From Fidelibacterota bacterium SCGC AAA003-L08 (lineage in GTDB: Bacteria > Fidelibacterota > Marinisomatia > SCGC-AAA003-L08 > D37C17): a DNA stretch of 64,000 nucleotides. How positions within the stretch are numbered: position 1 is the stretch's first letter; each line of letters begins with the position of its first letter. The translations under genes and the position numbers were made by a program. Below are positions 39,782 through 48,641 of this stretch, piece by piece. The notes beneath the pieces are model-generated. The model saw only the letters and a list, made by a program, of their open reading frames with translations. It made no database searches and was not told where the DNA came from. Location of the stretch: NCBI GenBank assembly GCA_000405805.1, contig ASPJ01000001.1:1-64000 (forward strand). Direction: 5' to 3'.

Positions 39782-40198
39782 CTAAAATGGTAAATCATCC
39801 TGAGAGAATGGTTGTTCTTCTGCAGGCTCTACATCATTAGAAGATGTAGTTGGAGGAGATGCCTCTACATCATTAGAAGATGTAGTTGGAGGAGATGTCG
39901 TAGAGGTAGCACTTTCATTTGGACTATCTGCAACGGGTTCTGCAGGATTATCTTTATTATATTCATCCACAGCCATGGTATTTAATTTTTCTCTTAAACT
40001 TTCACGGACATTTTCTGTTAACCAAATAGTATCATGATACTCATCATCATTTCCTTTTTGGCTAGGGAAACCTACAAAAAATCCATTAATTCCATTTACT
40101 AATTTAAACCCTTTAATAATGAATCCTTCATCTGTAGCCACATCAAAAAAAGCAGTTAATTTCCCCCAACTTCCTTTTCTCATATTCATGATTTTCAT
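39782..40198 (-). CDS. SpoVG-like nucleic-acid-binding protein with SSB-like acidic C-terminal tip
   Basis: 138 residues from ATG 40198, chosen because a GGAGG site lies five bases upstream; an upstream in-frame start at 40222 lacks one. Residues 1 to about 78 match the SpoVG fold (FDVATDEGFIIKGFKLVNG, then GFFVGFPSQKGNDDEYHD). SpoVG proteins bind nucleic acids. The C-terminal 55 residues are disordered, contain two copies of a 12-residue unit (SPPTTSSNDVE plus one residue), and end in FSQDDLPF. That ending closely resembles the DDIPF tip of bacterial SSB. It lies directly upstream of the sdh operon, so may be co-transcribed with it. Confidence 0.82.
   Translation of the reverse strand: MKIMNMRKGSWGKLTAFFDVATDEGFIIKGFKLVNGINGFFVGFPSQKGNDDEYHDTIWLTENVRESLREKLNTMAVDEYNKDNPAEPVADSPNESATSTTSPPTTSSNDVEASPPTTSSNDVEPAEEQPFSQDDLPF
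39828..39899 (-). repeat. Two-copy 36-base tandem repeat in the SpoVG-like gene
   Basis: Two adjacent 36-base units (39828-39863 and 39864-39899), nearly identical, encode the doubled SPPTTSSNDVE segment. The period equals that of the rpsF minisatellite, but the sequence is different. Confidence 0.9.
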
Positions 40199-40252
40199 AA
40201 TTGCCTCCAAATTTGTTTTCAAATCTAATCATATTTAGCTTACTTAGGCAAT

Positions 40253-40330
40253 TTACAAATTATAAAATATCAAAAATTATTACAAATTCAACAATCAATT
40301 TTGTAAGTTATTACTTTCCAATTACAAATT
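40253..40330 (+). promoter_or_regulatory. Three direct copies of TTACAAATT between spoVG-like and ppdK genes
   Basis: Identical nonamers occur at 40253-40261, 40280-40288 and 40322-40330 in the 123-base-scale divergent gap. They could be binding sites controlling either flanking gene. Spacing is irregular (27 and 42 bases) and the region is very AT-rich, so chance is possible. Confidence 0.3.
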
Positions 40331-40345
40331 AATTTAGGTATCATA

Positions 40346-43050
40346 ATGAAGCAGGCATATTTCTTTGGCAAAGGACAAGCTGACGGAAAATCTTCTGACA
40401 GTAAACTGTTAGGTGGTAAAGGTGCTAATTTAGCAGAAATGACGAAGATAGGACTACCTGTTCCCCCTGGATTTACTATTACCACAGAATGCTGTATTGA
40501 ATATTTGAAAAAAAATCAATTTTCTGATATATTAGAAGATGATGTTCATAATATGATACGTAAAATAGAATCAATTATGGGGAACCAATTTGGAAATATT
40601 AAAACCCCACTACTACTTTCAGTGCGATCAGGGGCGAGACAATCAATGCCAGGCATGATGGAGACTGTTTTAAATGTTGGGTTAACTGAAAAAACAATTC
40701 CCGGATTAATTAAAATATTTAAAGATAAAAGATTTGTTTATGATGCATATCGTAGATTAATCATGATGTATTCTGATGTTGTTATGGAGAAGGCAGAAGG
40801 AATAGTCATCCCTAATGGGCAGTTATCTATTCGTGAAGAACTTGAAGTTATTATGGAAGATATTAAAACTAAAAACAATATAACTTATGATTCTGAGCTT
40901 TCGGCTAATCAACTTAAAGAAATGTCTTTACTTTTTAAAAAGAAAATCAAATTAAAATTAGGAAAAAGATTCCCGGATAATCCTAAAAAACAATTATGGG
41001 GAGCCATTGAAGCAGTATTTAAATCTTGGAATGGAAAAAGAGCTATTCATTATAGGAAAATTGAAAAAATTCCAAATCATTGGGGCACCGCTGTTAATGT
41101 CCAGGCAATGGTATTTGGAAACTTAGGCAATCAATCAGGTACTGGAGTTGCTTTTACGCGTAATCCTTCAACTGGATCGAATCAATTCTATGGCGAATGG
41201 TTAATTAATGCACAGGGAGAGGATGTAGTTTCGGGTATCAGAACCCCAAATCCAATTAATCATTATAGTCGCAATAAAGAATCGAAAGGTCTGCCTAATT
41301 TAGAGATTAGTTTTCCAAATATATATTCTCAATTAATTAAGATAAAAGATATATTAGAAGATCATTTTAAAGATATGCAAGATATTGAGTTTACATTTCA
41401 GAATAATATTCTATGGATGCTACAAACACGAAGAGGCAAGCGTAATGGGCGGGCTGCATTAAATATTGCTATGGATATGTTGAAAAAGAAATTAATATCA
41501 GAAGCAGAGGCAATTAATAGAGTAAGCACAAATAATTTAGAAGAAATCATGCATCCAATGATTAACCCTGAAAAAGAAAAAAATCATAAAATATTAGCCT
41601 CTGGATTACCGGCGGGGCCAGGTGGAGCTTGTGGCCAAATTGTCTTAGATGCAGACGCTGCTGAAATTTTAAACAAAAAAGGTCATTCAGTGATATTGAT
41701 TCGTAATGAAACATCCCCTGAAGATATACATGGCATGCATGCATCCCAAGGAATATTAACTGCCAAGGGTGGGATGACATCTCATGCAGCACTTGTTGCA
41801 CGTGGATGGGGAAAATGTTGTATTGTTGGCTGTTCAAGTATGATTATTGATTTAAATAATAAATTAGTTACTATTGGTGGAGAAGAATTGAAAGAAGGTG
41901 ATTGGATTTCTTTAAATGGATCAACGGGTAATATTTATAAAGATCAAATGGATTTAATTAATCCTGATTTAGCAAATGATAAAATTTTTAAACAGTTTTT
42001 GAATTTGTGCGATAAACATAGGACAATTAAAATTAGAACCAATGTAGATACTCCATTAGATGCTAAACAGGCATTAAAGTTTAAATGTGAAGGAGTAGGC
42101 CTTTGCAGAACAGAACATATGTTCTTTGAACCAGACAGAATTACTGCTATGAGAGAAATGATTTTAGCTGAGAACTCTAAAGATAGGAAGAAAGCTGTTA
42201 TGGAGTTATTACCCTATCAAAAACAGGATTTTTATGATTTATTAAAAGTAATGTCAGGTCTACCCGTAACAATACGTTTATTGGACCCTCCTTTACATGA
42301 GTTTTTACCTCAAACTGAAGAACAAATATTACATTTAGCTGATGAGATGGGAATTACATCAAAAACTATTTATGATCGCATTGACTCATTGCATGAACTT
42401 AATCCAATGTTAGGCCATCGAGGGTGCAGATTGGGGATAGTGTATCCAGAAATAACTATTATGCAAGCTCAAGCAATTTTTGAAGCATGTGCAGAATTAA
42501 TGAACGATGGTTTTTATCCAATTCCAGAGATAATGGTTCCCCTTGTAGGATCAGTAAATGAATTTTCAGACCAAAAATCTCTTATAGTAAGAAAAGCAAA
42601 ACAAGTAGAAAAAAAATGGGTATTAAAATTAATTATTTAATTGGGACAATGATAGAATTACCAAGAGCATGTTTAGTTGCTGATCAAATTGCAGAATCCG
42701 CAGATTTCTTCTCATTTGGGACGAATGATTTGACACAGACAACCTTTGGATTTTCAAGAGATGATATAGGTAGTTTCTTGCCAGATTATTTAGAGCAAAA
42801 TATTTTAGCAGAAGATCCATTTCAAACTATTGATATACAAGGGGTAGGCTCTTTATTGCAGATAGCAATTCATAAAGGTCGATTAGTTAATCCAGAAATT
42901 AAAATTGGAATATGTGGAGAGCATGGTGGAGATTCTCAATCGGTAGTATTCTTTGACCAAATTAATTTAGATTATGTAAGTTGTTCTCCTTATAGAATCC
43001 CTATTTCAAAACTTGCTGCGGCACAATCAGCATTGTTAGCCAACCATTAA
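40346..43050 (+). CDS. ppdK: Pyruvate, phosphate dikinase, interrupted by a one-base frameshift
   Basis: Interconverts pyruvate, ATP and phosphate with PEP, AMP and pyrophosphate. The nucleotide-binding domain ([24 protein letters not shown]), the phospho-histidine domain ([16 protein letters not shown]) and the PEP/pyruvate barrel ([12 protein letters not shown], then [20 protein letters not shown] and GICGEHGGD) are all present. The frame breaks in the A8 run at 42609-42616; one more A joins VEKK to [18 protein letters not shown] and gives about 901 residues. Its pyrophosphate could feed the HppA pump, or vice versa. Confidence 0.94.
42609..42616 (+). other. A8 run at the ppdK frame break
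   Basis: The zero-frame codons read GAA AAA AAA TGG, so an A AAA AAA slippery heptamer sits in frame. A -1 slip, or one additional A, continues as ATG GGT ATT into the second frame. A miscounted homopolymer is the simplest explanation. Confidence 0.5.
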
Positions 43051-43079
43051 ATGTAACAATTCTTAACGATTTGATATTT

Positions 43080-43113
43080 TTTGTTGAAAAAAGAAAAATA
43101 TTGTATAACTTTG
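43080..43113 (+). promoter_or_regulatory. Candidate Bacteroidota-like promoter of the dockerin-like gene
   Basis: TTTG at 43080-43083 and TAACTTTG at 43106-43113 match the TTTG/TAnnTTTG promoter pattern of the Bacteroidota, with a 22-base gap that is slightly longer than usual. A sigma-70 reading with TATAAC at 43104-43109 is an alternative. It lies 24 bases before the coding start. Confidence 0.4.
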
Positions 43114-43137
43114 CAGTAACGTAATAAGAGGATGATT

Positions 43138-44841
43138 ATGAAAAGGGTATTATTATTTTTAATGGTTTTATGTTCTAGTTTATTTTCTTCTACAGATTTT
43201 ACTGAGGAAGAAAAAAGAGAATTAGGGAATCAAGCAATGCATCAGATGATGCAAAAAATTTGGACTGAAGCAATGGAAGCAAAATCAGCATATAATAATG
43301 GCGTTTTTAATACACGTGAAGAATATCTTGAGAATGTATGTTCAACAGCTCCAGTAGCTCCTCCAGGTGTTTTTCACATTCATGCAGATGTTTCAAGTGA
43401 ATTAGCAGCTGGAGATCCATCAGCATCAGTTTATATATCATGGGATGGCCAAGATAGTTGGTCTAATTATGTTGCCAGTCCTTTGGATCCTGAACTTGTG
43501 GGCCCTGGATATGAAAATACATGGGGACTAGAAACACCTAGCATAGGGACTTCTGCTGATTGGTATTTAGCAGGGACAGTTAATTCCGAAGCCCTTGGGT
43601 ATGATTATGGCACTATTTTATTGAGTGGTTCCCCGCATAATGCAGATCAAATAGGTGTTCCATTGCCCCCAAATTTGTATGGATTATTAGCTGAAGATGA
43701 AAGTGGAGATGCATCGTCTGCTCAAGATATATTAAATATTAAAGGAAGTTACTATGATGATGGAGGTACTTTGGAAGATGGGTCTGGGGATGGTGCTGAA
43801 AGATTTTATATGTCTATGGAAATTAATGGTGGTTGTTGTGATGAAGGAGGACTTTTTGGTCCTTGGTATCTTTATGGTGTAGGTATTGTAAACCCAGATT
43901 CAGAAACTCCAGTTGCATATGCTATTGGTTATGGAGATGGTGGTTTTGGTCAATTATTACCTGGGTTATTAAAAATTACAGGGGATCTTTCAACAGGAGA
44001 AATTGATGGATTTGATTATATAACAACAGATATTAACTATAATACTAACGGTGATTTTATGCAAGCTACGACATTAATGTCGTATATTACAAATGATGCA
44101 GATTGGGGCGACTGGCCAAATTCTGTATATGGTTTTATTGCTTTAGGAGTTACTGTAGAAGCATCTTTAGATGGGTTAGATGTAGCTGCAGATATTAAAG
44201 ATGAGACTTCACCGGGGTTATTTATTATGAATTCTATACATCAAGTTGGGAATAATGTTTTTGAGTTGGATGATTTATCATTTGATTCTGATAATATGAT
44301 ATTATCTACAACATATAGTGATGAAGATGGTAATCTACCATGGTTTAAATCAATACAAATATGTGAAAATGTAGGAGGATTTTGTTATTTCCAGGAAGTT
44401 CCTATTCCAGATAGCCATACATATGAAGATGGCGTTATTTTTTCTGCTGATGTTACTAAATATATAACAGGATATTGTGCTTCTAATATTTTTGGAGAAG
44501 ATGATTTGGATTTTGATAATGAAGAATCATGTACAGCTGCTGATGGAACGTGGTATGCTCCTATCCCAGATGGAGAATATGTAGCAAAGTTCGCATTTGC
44601 TGATGGAGAATATAATCCTAATGATGTTGAATATTTAGATATTACTATAGGTGAAGGTGGAACGGGATGTGCCTTGGTAGGAGACGTTAATGAAGATGAC
44701 ACATTAAATATATTAGATGTAGTATTACTAGTGAACCTTATATTAAGCGGAAGTGATGCTGAGTGTGGTGATGCGAATGGAGATGATACAACTAATATAT
44801 TAGATGTAGTATTATTGGTAAATATTATCCTTGCTGGATAA
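43138..44841 (+). CDS. Secreted protein with C-terminal dockerin-like Ca-binding repeats
   Basis: 567 residues from ATG 43138, chosen because GAGG lies seven bases upstream. A signal peptide covers about residues 1-18. The large middle part is acidic, rich in Asp, Gly and Tyr, and includes CCDEG and several Cys; I do not recognise its fold. The last 55 residues hold two dockerin-type calcium loops (GDVNEDDTLNILDVVLLVN and GDANGDDTTNILDVVLLVN). Such modules terminate many secreted proteins in SAR406-like genomes and may act as an anchoring or sorting tag. The gene is a single-gene unit with its own promoter-like sequence and terminator. Confidence 0.85.
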   Translation: MKRVLLFLMVLCSSLFSSTDFTEEEKRELGNQAMHQMMQKIWTEAMEAKSAYNNGVFNTREEYLENVCSTAPVAPPGVFHIHADVSSELAAGDPSASVYISWDGQDSWSNYVASPLDPELVGPGYENTWGLETPSIGTSADWYLAGTVNSEALGYDYGTILLSGSPHNADQIGVPLPPNLYGLLAEDESGDASSAQDILNIKGSYYDDGGTLEDGSGDGAERFYMSMEINGGCCDEGGLFGPWYLYGVGIVNPDSETPVAYAIGYGDGGFGQLLPGLLKITGDLSTGEIDGFDYITTDINYNTNGDFMQATTLMSYITNDADWGDWPNSVYGFIALGVTVEASLDGLDVAADIKDETSPGLFIMNSIHQVGNNVFELDDLSFDSDNMILSTTYSDEDGNLPWFKSIQICENVGGFCYFQEVPIPDSHTYEDGVIFSADVTKYITGYCASNIFGEDDLDFDNEESCTAADGTWYAPIPDGEYVAKFAFADGEYNPNDVEYLDITIGEGGTGCALVGDVNEDDTLNILDVVLLVNLILSGSDAECGDANGDDTTNILDVVLLVNIILAG

Positions 44842-44867
44842 GCATTGCATAATATCTTAATATAATT

Positions 44868-44902
44868 AAAAAGCCTCTTTATTAATTAAAGAGGCTTTTT
44901 TT
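44868..44902 (+). terminator. Rho-independent terminator, probably bidirectional
   Basis: A perfect 10-base stem, AAGCCTCTTT (44871-44880) and AAAGAGGCTT (44888-44897), encloses a seven-base loop and is followed by a T run. An A run on the left side gives a T run on the other strand. It lies between two convergent genes and can end both transcripts. It is by far the clearest terminator in the window. Confidence 0.93.
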
Positions 44903-44926
44903 ATATATGTATTGTTTTACAATTAA

Positions 44927-45856
44927 TTATTCTATGAATTCACCTTCACCCAGGATATCTTCTAAATTCCATTCACCAGAACTAATTTTATCTTTAGCAA
45001 TATTCAGAATTTGAGATTGAGCTCCTTCTACTTCTCTTTTTGCAACAGGTGTTTCAATAGGTGAAAACATAGCTTGTTTCTTTTGGGGAAGAAATTCTAC
45101 AACCCTATTGACCGTTTCATTTTCATAGCCTTTTAATGCTTTTGCCATTAAATCGACATCTAAATCTGGATTAGACCAAAATTCTGAAGCAACTCCTTCT
45201 GGTAATGAATTAATCAAATCATCAAATGAAATATAATGTTTTTTAATTTCAGCATATAAAGCAGGATCATCTGATTGTACTTGTCCAAGGTATTGTTTAG
45301 CTTCACTTTCCGGGAGATTACTTAATATTGTAGCAATACTTTTTCCTCCTCCACGTGAAAATTCTTTAGGTCCAGGTATAAAAGCAGCTTTATTTTCTAG
45401 TTCTCGTGCCATATCTACAACTGCTTCCAAGGGGATATCATTTAAATTCCCTATTTGGATAATAACTTTATTTTTTAATCCAATATCTAGTTTATCAAGA
45501 AATTTCATTTGTCTTTCAGGAGTTATTTGTTCAATTGCTAAAGCAATAATCTTTACTTCCTCTTTAGATAATAGATAAAAAATCTGCTCATCATTTAAGT
45601 CTCGGATAAATTTAAATACATCATCTGGCTCAGGTTTATTTCTATATTGATTAGACATCATTTTAAAGTAATATTCTTCCATAATCAATTTTTTTGTAGC
45701 TGTAGGAGTATGTTGTAGTTCTATAGATCGTACTCTTAATTTCAACATATCAGATTCACTTATTGAATTAAATAGTGGCATTGCTAATTGTTCGCCTAAT
45801 ATTTGCAATAATATTGCTGCTTTATCAAAACCAGAGTAATTTTCTAAATTAGTCAT
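44927..45856 (-). CDS. FliG-like rotor/switch protein of a non-flagellar motor cluster
   Basis: 309 residues with full FliG layout. The N domain (about 8-75) has GFDKAAILLQILGEQLA; the middle domain (about 78-155) follows; a Gly-Gly-Gly linker at 169-171 leads into the C domain with ISFDDLINSLPE, MAKALKGYENE and EVEGAQSQILNIA. In true FliG these parts bind FliF, pack against neighbouring subunits and receive torque from MotA. The EHPQ motif of the middle domain is replaced by EEVK near residues 99-102, and the torque helix keeps only some charges (KK at 259-260). It is last in the MotAB/FliF-like operon, sharing one base with the FliF-like gene. Confidence 0.85.
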   Translation of the reverse strand: MTNLENYSGFDKAAILLQILGEQLAMPLFNSISESDMLKLRVRSIELQHTPTATKKLIMEEYYFKMMSNQYRNKPEPDDVFKFIRDLNDEQIFYLLSKEEVKIIALAIEQITPERQMKFLDKLDIGLKNKVIIQIGNLNDIPLEAVVDMARELENKAAFIPGPKEFSRGGGKSIATILSNLPESEAKQYLGQVQSDDPALYAEIKKHYISFDDLINSLPEGVASEFWSNPDLDVDLMAKALKGYENETVNRVVEFLPQKKQAMFSPIETPVAKREVEGAQSQILNIAKDKISSGEWNLEDILGEGEFIE

Positions 45857-47094
45857 TATTCTTCTCCTTCAGTTTCAGCATTGTCCGCATCTTTAGGGCT
45901 TCCATCATCCATCCAATCTTTTATTATTTGAGTAGCACCTTCTTTTTGGCTTGCAGACATTGCAATTGAAGATTGACGAAGAGCTTTTAACTCTGAAGAA
46001 AGCACACTTTCATCTACATTTGCGGCTGTTCCTCCTGGATAGGATGATTGAGATACACCTGCATTAGCTGAAGATGACTGTACTTCTGAAGTTGTATCAG
46101 TTTCATTTGTTTGAACAGTATCATTTGAATTATTATTAGGATCTTTTGGCTTTAAATAAACAACTGACTTTTTATTGATTAGTATCATTAGGAACGCAAT
46201 TGCAGATAATGCAAGCAAAAATATTCCCCCACCAATAAGCCATCCAGATATTCCGCCACTACTACCTCCGCCTTCCAAGGCATTTCCACCTGTTTGACTA
46301 TTAATTTGCGCATCTTTTTCAGCTATGACTTGTGCAGTTAAATCGTCAACTTTTTCTTGATTTTTTTGGAAGCTCTGTTCTCTGTCATCTTCTAAAAAAG
46401 CTAATCGAATTGAATCTTTAGTTGATAAATAAATTGCCCAAGTTTGTAATTCATTTTCTGAATCTTCAAGTTGAGCCTTTAAATCAGCAAGCTGTAAGTT
46501 TAATTCAACCATTTGATCTTTTCTAGCCTGATCTTTCATATCATTTAACTCTTTTCGGAGTTTTTCAATTTCTGAATCTTCATTATTTTTACTATTAAAA
46601 TTCATTGTTTCAATAGTTATGCAATCATCACATTGTGCTGTCTGTGGAATAATTCCTTTTATTAAAGATTCAATCATTTTTTCATTAGCACCATTAGCTA
46701 GAGAGGGTTCAATCCAAACTTCAATATCAATTTCATTTATTATATAATCATCTGCACCCAACCTTCTATTAGAAGTGGATTGATTATTATTAGAGATTCC
46801 TTTTGAGCCTGATAGTGGTACTCCAGGGAGGTATTCCATTCCTCTATTATTCACTTTAGGAGTATTTTTAGATTTATTATTAAGTAAATCTTTATATCTA
46901 CCAATTTCAAGATTAACAATCACAACAAATCTATCTTTATTCTTATCAAGCGTTTTTTCAAGTTCAGAATAAATTTTCTCTTTTAATGAATTCTCAAGAT
47001 TTATCTTTTGAGTAAAAGATTCTAAATTCTGAGGGAATAAAATCCCAATTGTTAAAATTAAAACGATACTACTAATATATTTTTTCATATTCAT
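45856..47094 (-). CDS. FliF-like membrane ring protein, reduced form
   Basis: 412 residues. A signal peptide (about 1-21) replaces the N-terminal helix and first two ring domains of true FliF. Residues about 50-166 resemble the FliF third ring-building domain: FVVIVNLEIGRYKDL, an insertion containing YLPGVPLSG like the GVPG segment of FliF, then EIDIEVWIEP and ITIETMNF. A coiled coil follows (about 173-265), then one helix (about 283-306), then a cytosolic tail. The tail ends in LRQSSIAMSASQKEGATQII and KDWM, resembling the FliF segment that binds the FliG N domain. The gene sits between motB and the FliG-like gene. Confidence 0.75.
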   Translation of the reverse strand: MNMKKYISSIVLILTIGILFPQNLESFTQKINLENSLKEKIYSELEKTLDKNKDRFVVIVNLEIGRYKDLLNNKSKNTPKVNNRGMEYLPGVPLSGSKGISNNNQSTSNRRLGADDYIINEIDIEVWIEPSLANGANEKMIESLIKGIIPQTAQCDDCITIETMNFNSKNNEDSEIEKLRKELNDMKDQARKDQMVELNLQLADLKAQLEDSENELQTWAIYLSTKDSIRLAFLEDDREQSFQKNQEKVDDLTAQVIAEKDAQINSQTGGNALEGGGSSGGISGWLIGGGIFLLALSAIAFLMILINKKSVVYLKPKDPNNNSNDTVQTNETDTTSEVQSSSANAGVSQSSYPGGTAANVDESVLSSELKALRQSSIAMSASQKEGATQIIKDWMDDGSPKDADNAETEGEE

Positions 47095-47125
47095 TGTTAA
47101 TGCTCTCCTAAGCCAACTTAATTAT

Positions 47126-47815
47126 TTAATAATTTGGTCCTATAATAATCTTAATACGTCTATTTTTCCTCTTTAAATCTCTTGTTCCATTCATTGAGTC
47201 GATTAGTGCTCGATCAACATCTCCTCCTCGCCTTTGATTCCATGTCACCCCCACTGGCCATGTATCAGCGTAACCCGAAGGACTTAATCTGGTGAAATTT
47301 ACACCTTTATCAATTAAATATTTAACAACTTCTGAAGCTCGAGCTGTTGATAGTTCCCAGTTTGAAGGATATTTGTTTGCCATTTTACCTCGCATCAAAT
47401 CATTATCAGTATGTCCTTCAATTAAAATTGGTCTAAGATCACCTTCTTCAGTTAATACATCTTGTATTGCTCTATCTAGAACCTCTTTTAATTTTGGTTG
47501 TAATTCAACTTGAGAGCTTTCAAAACAGATATCTCCATCAATTTCTAATGCAATTCCTCGAGGGTCCTGTGAGACAGTTGCTGTTGAATCCATATTTAGT
47601 TCTTCAATCATTTTTTCAAATTCTTTTTTAATTTCGCCTAGATCTTTTGATTCACCTTTTTTATCACCTTCAGCAAACTCTGCTAACTTAACTGGGTCAA
47701 GAGTTGATAGAGAAAAAAGTAACACAAAGAAAGCAAACAACAAAGTCATCATATCAGAATATGTTGCAAACCAACCAGGTAATCCTCCTCCGTCTTTTTT
47801 ATTTTTCTTACCCAT
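47126..47815 (-). CDS. motB: MotB-like stator protein with OmpA peptidoglycan-binding domain
   Basis: 229 residues. The single helix contains the ion-binding aspartate Asp21 in WFATYSDMMTLLFAFFVLLF. The periplasmic OmpA-like domain (about 90-228) has EGHTDND, NWELSTARASEVV and RLSPSGYADTWPV, which anchor stators to peptidoglycan. With MotA it should form an ion-driven stator. Whether the ion is H+ or Na+ is not readable. motA ends four bases upstream of this start. Confidence 0.94.
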   Translation of the reverse strand: MGKKNKKDGGGLPGWFATYSDMMTLLFAFFVLLFSLSTLDPVKLAEFAEGDKKGESKDLGEIKKEFEKMIEELNMDSTATVSQDPRGIALEIDGDICFESSQVELQPKLKEVLDRAIQDVLTEEGDLRPILIEGHTDNDLMRGKMANKYPSNWELSTARASEVVKYLIDKGVNFTRLSPSGYADTWPVGVTWNQRRGGDVDRALIDSMNGTRDLKRKNRRIKIIIGPNY

Positions 47816-47818
47816 TTT

Positions 47819-48631
47819 TTATTCTTCGTCTAAGATCCTATCTTTACTATCTAAGAAAGCATTCAATTTATCTCGCATTAATATTGGATGAGTTTTATCA
47901 TATAATAATTTTACTCCCTCAAGTATTAAAGCACTTTCAACTTCTTTATTTTCACTAATTCCTTCAAGCTTTGCAGCAAATGGTAAGAATATGAAATTAG
48001 CAAAAACAGAACCATATAGTGTTGTTATTAATGCGATAGCCATAGATTTCCCTAATTGTGCAGCTGGATTTACACCAGGAGCAGTTTCACCACCCATTCC
48101 TGCAAGCATGAGTACAAGACCAATCAGTGTACCAATCATTCCAAAGGCTGGAGTATATTCACCCATAGTTTTCATTACCTTAGCTTGTCGCTCTTCTCGT
48201 ATAGCTCTATTTTCTTCCATATTTTCTAGAATATCTACGATAACATCTTTTTTATAACCTCCAGCAACATAGTCACAGCCTATTTGTGAAGTCTTTAACC
48301 TAAATGCCATTGATTCAGGAGGACTTTCTAAAGATTTTTGAAGTTCACCTTTTTTATGAGATTCAGCTAAAGAAATAAAATCTTTCACAATATCTGCTGG
48401 CGAATATGGATTATCAGATATTAATCTTTTTAAATTTTTAAATATTGATAGAACTTCTGATAACTTAAAGGCAATGGCAGTAGCTGCCAAGGCTCCTCCT
48501 ACTACAATAAGCAAGCTAATACCAGACCATAATTTCATAATGGATAGACCTGCATCTGCTGCTGCTGCATAAGATGCATAGCTCATTAATCCCAAACCTA
48601 ATACAAAACCTATAATTGTTGCTAAATTCAT
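47819..48631 (-). CDS. motA: MotA-like stator protein
   Basis: 270 residues with four helices: two near the N-terminus (about 1-20 and 30-55) and two after the cytosolic loop (about 155-180 and 190-215). The conserved proline-containing segments TPAFGMIGTLIGLVLML and ANFIFLPFAAKLE match PomA/MotA. The cytosolic loop with EENRAIREERQAKVM carries the charged residues that press on FliG in flagella. Encoded directly before motB and upstream of the FliF- and FliG-like genes. Confidence 0.94.
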   Translation of the reverse strand: MNLATIIGFVLGLGLMSYASYAAAADAGLSIMKLWSGISLLIVVGGALAATAIAFKLSEVLSIFKNLKRLISDNPYSPADIVKDFISLAESHKKGELQKSLESPPESMAFRLKTSQIGCDYVAGGYKKDVIVDILENMEENRAIREERQAKVMKTMGEYTPAFGMIGTLIGLVLMLAGMGGETAPGVNPAAQLGKSMAIALITTLYGSVFANFIFLPFAAKLEGISENKEVESALILEGVKLLYDKTHPILMRDKLNAFLDSKDRILDEE

Positions 48632-48641
48632 ACTTTCTCTC

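Noticed and set aside
42616..43050. Separate small PEP-utilising protein
   Set aside because: It is the C-terminal part of ppdK after the A8 frame break. Its ATG is an internal methionine of the conserved barrel.
44927..48631. Zorya-type antiphage system, because it has MotA- and MotB-like genes
   Set aside because: The MotA-like protein lacks the long cytoplasmic tail of ZorA, and there is no helicase or nuclease partner gene. FliF- and FliG-like genes are present instead.
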